From Nocardia jiangxiensis NBRC 101359 (GTDB lineage: Bacteria; Actinomycetota; Actinomycetes; Mycobacteriales; Mycobacteriaceae), in the NCBI RefSeq assembly GCF_000308615.1, contig NZ_BAGB01000165.1, positions 1-64,000 of the forward strand: a stretch of 64,000 nt of DNA. Direction: 5' to 3'. This document shows positions 62,064 to 64,000 of the stretch, piece by piece. The first letter of the stretch is position 1. Each line of letters opens with the position of its first letter. Position numbers and translations under genes: made by a program. The notes under the pieces are model-generated. The model made no database searches. It was not told the DNA's origin and saw nothing but the letters and a program-made list of their open reading frames with translations.

Positions 62064-62948
62064 ATGACTACTCCGAACCTCACCCTGAACAACGGAGTCA
62101 CCATGCCGGCCCTCGGGTTCGGCGTCTTCCAGACGGCTCCGGACGAGACTGTCGCGGCTGTGCAGGCAGCGTTGACGACCGGGTACCGGCATATCGATAC
62201 CGCTGCGGTCTACGGCAACGAACGCGAGGTCGGCGAGGCTGTTCGCCGCAGTGGGCTCGACCGCGACGAGCTCTTTCTCGAGACCAAGATCTGGATCACC
62301 GATTTCGGGTACGAGCAGACTCTGCACGGTTTCGACAAGAGTGCCGGAAAGCTCGGTGTCGAGCAGATCGACCTGCTGATCCTGCATCAGGCGGTGCCCG
62401 GGGAGTTCGAGCGCACCATTCAGGCGTACAAGGCGCTGGAGAAGCTGTACGCCGATGGCCGGGTTCGCGCGATCGGCGTCTCGAATTTCATGCCCGACCA
62501 CATCATCCGGCTGCTCGCGGCGACCGAGGTCGTGCCCGCGGTCAACCAGATCGAGGTGCACCCGTATTTCCGCCAGTCGGATCTGCTCGCCGTCGACAGC
62601 GAGCACGGGATCCTCAATCAGGCGTGGTCGCCGATCGGTGGCATCACCTTCTATCGAGGTGGGCCCCACGGATCCACGCTCGAGGACCCTGTGATCGCGG
62701 AAATCGCTGCGGCGCACGGTAAGTCACCCGCGCAGGTGATGCTGCGCTGGCATCTGCAGCAGAACCGGCAGGCGATTCCGAAGTCGGTGCGTCCTGCCCG
62801 GATCGCGGAGAACTTCGACATCTTCGATTTCGAGCTGACCGCCGCCCAGCTGGCGGCGATCGATGCACTCGATACCGGTGTGCGCGGCGGCCCGGACCCG
62901 GTCGACATCACCCGGGAGAACTACGGCGTCGAAATCCCCGAAGCCTGA
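62064..62948 (+). CDS. Aldo/keto reductase, 2,5-diketogluconate reductase-like
   Basis: A 294-residue NADPH-dependent reductase. Tetrad residues: Asp and Tyr in HIDTAAVYGNE, Lys in LETKIW, His in LLILHQAVPG. NADPH-binding is indicated by IPKSVRPARIAEN near the C-terminus. It is divergent from the cupin-CMD pair and likely coregulated with it. Confidence 0.85.
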   Translation: MTTPNLTLNNGVTMPALGFGVFQTAPDETVAAVQAALTTGYRHIDTAAVYGNEREVGEAVRRSGLDRDELFLETKIWITDFGYEQTLHGFDKSAGKLGVEQIDLLILHQAVPGEFERTIQAYKALEKLYADGRVRAIGVSNFMPDHIIRLLAATEVVPAVNQIEVHPYFRQSDLLAVDSEHGILNQAWSPIGGITFYRGGPHGSTLEDPVIAEIAAAHGKSPAQVMLRWHLQQNRQAIPKSVRPARIAENFDIFDFELTAAQLAAIDALDTGVRGGPDPVDITRENYGVEIPEA

Positions 62949-62975
62949 CCGGGGAACGTGGTCGCCGCTTCGGGG

Positions 62976-63527
62976 TCACTCGCCGCGCACGTCGGTGCCA
63001 TCGCTTGGTACGCCGTTTCGGGTGACGGCACGGGTGGGACCGGCTGCGAATGGTCGATGCACCGGTGCGGGGTGGCCCTGTTCGGCGATCCACGCGGCGA
63101 TCTGGGCGCGTGAGGTGAATCCGAATTTGGTGACGATGTGTTCGACGTGTCCCTGGGCGGTGCGCTGGGAGATGCTCAGTCGGCGGATCCGGGCGTCCAG
63201 GGAACCGTGCGGGTAGTAGGGCGTAACCAGATAAGGCACCCCCGAGGTGGTGGTGCCGACCTGCAACACACCCAGGACATTGGGCTGCCTGGTCAGTCGG
63301 CCCATCGCTCGCTGTTCCCGGACGAATCGCTGCATATTCGTTGCATACTCGGCGGTGAGCACCTTGACTGCCGCGGTCCGGTCCAGGGTGGCCTGGTTGC
63401 ACCTGTACACCACGCCGAACCCACCGCGTCCGATCTCCTCTGCGCCGGAAAATCCGGCGTCTGCCAGCTCGGACGTGACTCCTGGGATCACGGTGCGTTG
63501 AGTTTTCGGCGAGTCGATCGCACTCAT
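62976..63527 (-). CDS. PknK-like remnant: kinase N-lobe joined to half a LuxR helix-turn-helix
   Basis: A 183-residue in-frame product. Residues about 29-110 are the N-lobe of a PknK-type Ser/Thr kinase (GRGGFGVV at 33-40, Lys55, then [13 protein letters not shown]). At about residue 116 the sequence jumps from [10 protein letters not shown] to [20 protein letters not shown], the C-terminal half of a LuxR DNA-binding domain. Family proteins are far longer, with the C-lobe, an ATPase domain and the full LuxR domain between these parts. The catalytic loop is missing, so it cannot be an active kinase. An internal deletion is the likely origin. Confidence 0.65.
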   Translation of the reverse strand: MSAIDSPKTQRTVIPGVTSELADAGFSGAEEIGRGGFGVVYRCNQATLDRTAAVKVLTAEYATNMQRFVREQRAMGRLTRQPNVLGVLQVGTTTSGVPYLVTPYYPHGSLDARIRRLSISQRTAQGHVEHIVTKFGFTSRAQIAAWIAEQGHPAPVHRPFAAGPTRAVTRNGVPSDGTDVRGE

Positions 63528-63752
63528 TCTCGAGTCCTGGTCTGTGGTATGGCTCACTCTACCGCCTGGTCGGCTGTGATCGTGATGAGTCGAAATATTG
63601 CATCGAATCGGCTGTGCCGATCCGTTGGACGCGTCCGACGCCCTACGGGCCGAGTTTCGATATCGCATCTCGAATACCATCCGGATACTCAGATACTAGT
63701 TGGTATATTGGCGGCGGTCGCGCGTGCGAGCGATGTGGATACGGGAGGCATC

Positions 63753-64000
63753 ATGAGCGAGCTGTCGAACGAAAAGTCCTCGGTGACAGGGGAACTCGAC
63801 TCAGTGGTGCAATCTGCCGAGGTCCGATCAGCCGCGCAGGATCGTCTGCGGGTGAAGCGAGTGCAGGTCTGGGCGACGGCGGGCGGGCTGCTCCTGGCGC
63901 TCCAGGTGTACGTGTGGGTTCGGTGGATCACCGGGCCGTACTTCCAGCGGGTGCCCGGCGGGCCGACCAACCCGCCGACGTACATGAAGGCATTCCTCAC
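63753..64000 (+). CDS. AveC-like (spirocyclase family) protein, partial
   Basis: The first 82 residues of a gene cut by the window edge. After a polar N-terminus, VWATAGGLLLALQVYVWVRW forms a membrane helix, followed by ITGPYFQRVPGGPTNPP, a pattern I associate with the spirocyclase AveC family of Nocardia and Mycobacterium. ATG 63753 has GGAGG at 63744-63748. Function of these homologs outside avermectin biosynthesis is unknown. Confidence 0.55.
   Translation, partial: MSELSNEKSSVTGELDSVVQSAEVRSAAQDRLRVKRVQVWATAGGLLLALQVYVWVRWITGPYFQRVPGGPTNPPTYMKAFL

Noticed and set aside
1-64000. CRISPR arrays, tRNA or rRNA genes
   Set aside because: No regularly spaced direct repeats and no cloverleaf-like or rRNA sequence were noticed on either strand; a dedicated scan was not possible.

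Overview
The window looks like actinomycete chromosome, most likely Nocardia or a close Rhodococcus relative. The pointers are a secreted alanine/glycine-rich protein of a type common in Nocardia (15304-16053), a PknK-like kinase remnant, an AveC-like gene at the right edge, many GTG/TTG starts, and high GC. No tRNA, rRNA, CRISPR array or intact insertion sequence was seen.

From 226 to about 54.1 kb the window is one large CoA-dependent catabolic supercluster with five local regulators or more. Block A (226-14476) holds two MHS-type transporters flanking an IclR regulator, a thiolase-like/DUF35 pair, a class III CoA-transferase, an HSL-type hydrolase, a broken Baeyer-Villiger monooxygenase (BVMO), an amidohydrolase, a beta-keto acid cleavage enzyme (BKACE), a class II aldolase and a SnoaL-like protein. 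A control and export block (14.7-20.8 kb) has two paralogous MarR genes, an isochorismatase-like hydrolase, a drug-exporter-like MFS protein with a transposase-like helix-turn-helix fused to its C-terminus, and an XRE-cupin regulator. Block C (20.9-30.5 kb) has a second thiolase-like/DUF35 pair, a two-domain CoA-transferase, a second amidohydrolase, DoxX, GTP cyclohydrolase I and a CaCA-type membrane protein. Block B (30.7-47.0 kb) starts with a GntR/FadR regulator and carries a third thiolase-like/DUF35 pair, two crotonases, a second two-domain CoA-transferase, intact copies of the hydrolase and BVMO, an acyl-CoA ligase, an HpaB-type hydroxylase, second copies of BKACE and the aldolase, and an acyl-CoA dehydrogenase pair. 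Block D (47.8-54.1 kb) has an isochorismatase-like protein, an alpha/beta hydrolase, MarR, two MFS transporters and a YrdC-domain protein.

The enzymes fit a route in which a ketone is oxidised to an ester (BVMO), the ester is cut (HSL hydrolase), acids are activated (ligase or CoA-transferases), dehydrogenated and hydrated (acyl-CoA dehydrogenases, crotonases), and shortened by retro-aldol or retro-Claisen steps (thiolase-like/DUF35, BKACE, aldolase). The substrate cannot be read from the sequence. The clearest regulatory signal is a 19-bp palindrome at the GntR promoter that recurs before the BKACE operon and before the MFS-YrdC pair. MarR and IclR genes have their own paired operator candidates.

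From 54.1 kb to the end GC rises by eye and the content changes. First comes a graveyard of frameshifted accessory genes: two zinc-ribbon/amidoligase-like remnants, a frameshifted DprA, and a repeat-bearing membrane protein. A ZIP transporter with a DtxR-like box sits among them. Ordinary chromosomal genes follow (aldo/keto reductases, a carboxymuconolactone decarboxylase-like protein, a cupin, the PknK-like remnant, and the start of an AveC-like gene).
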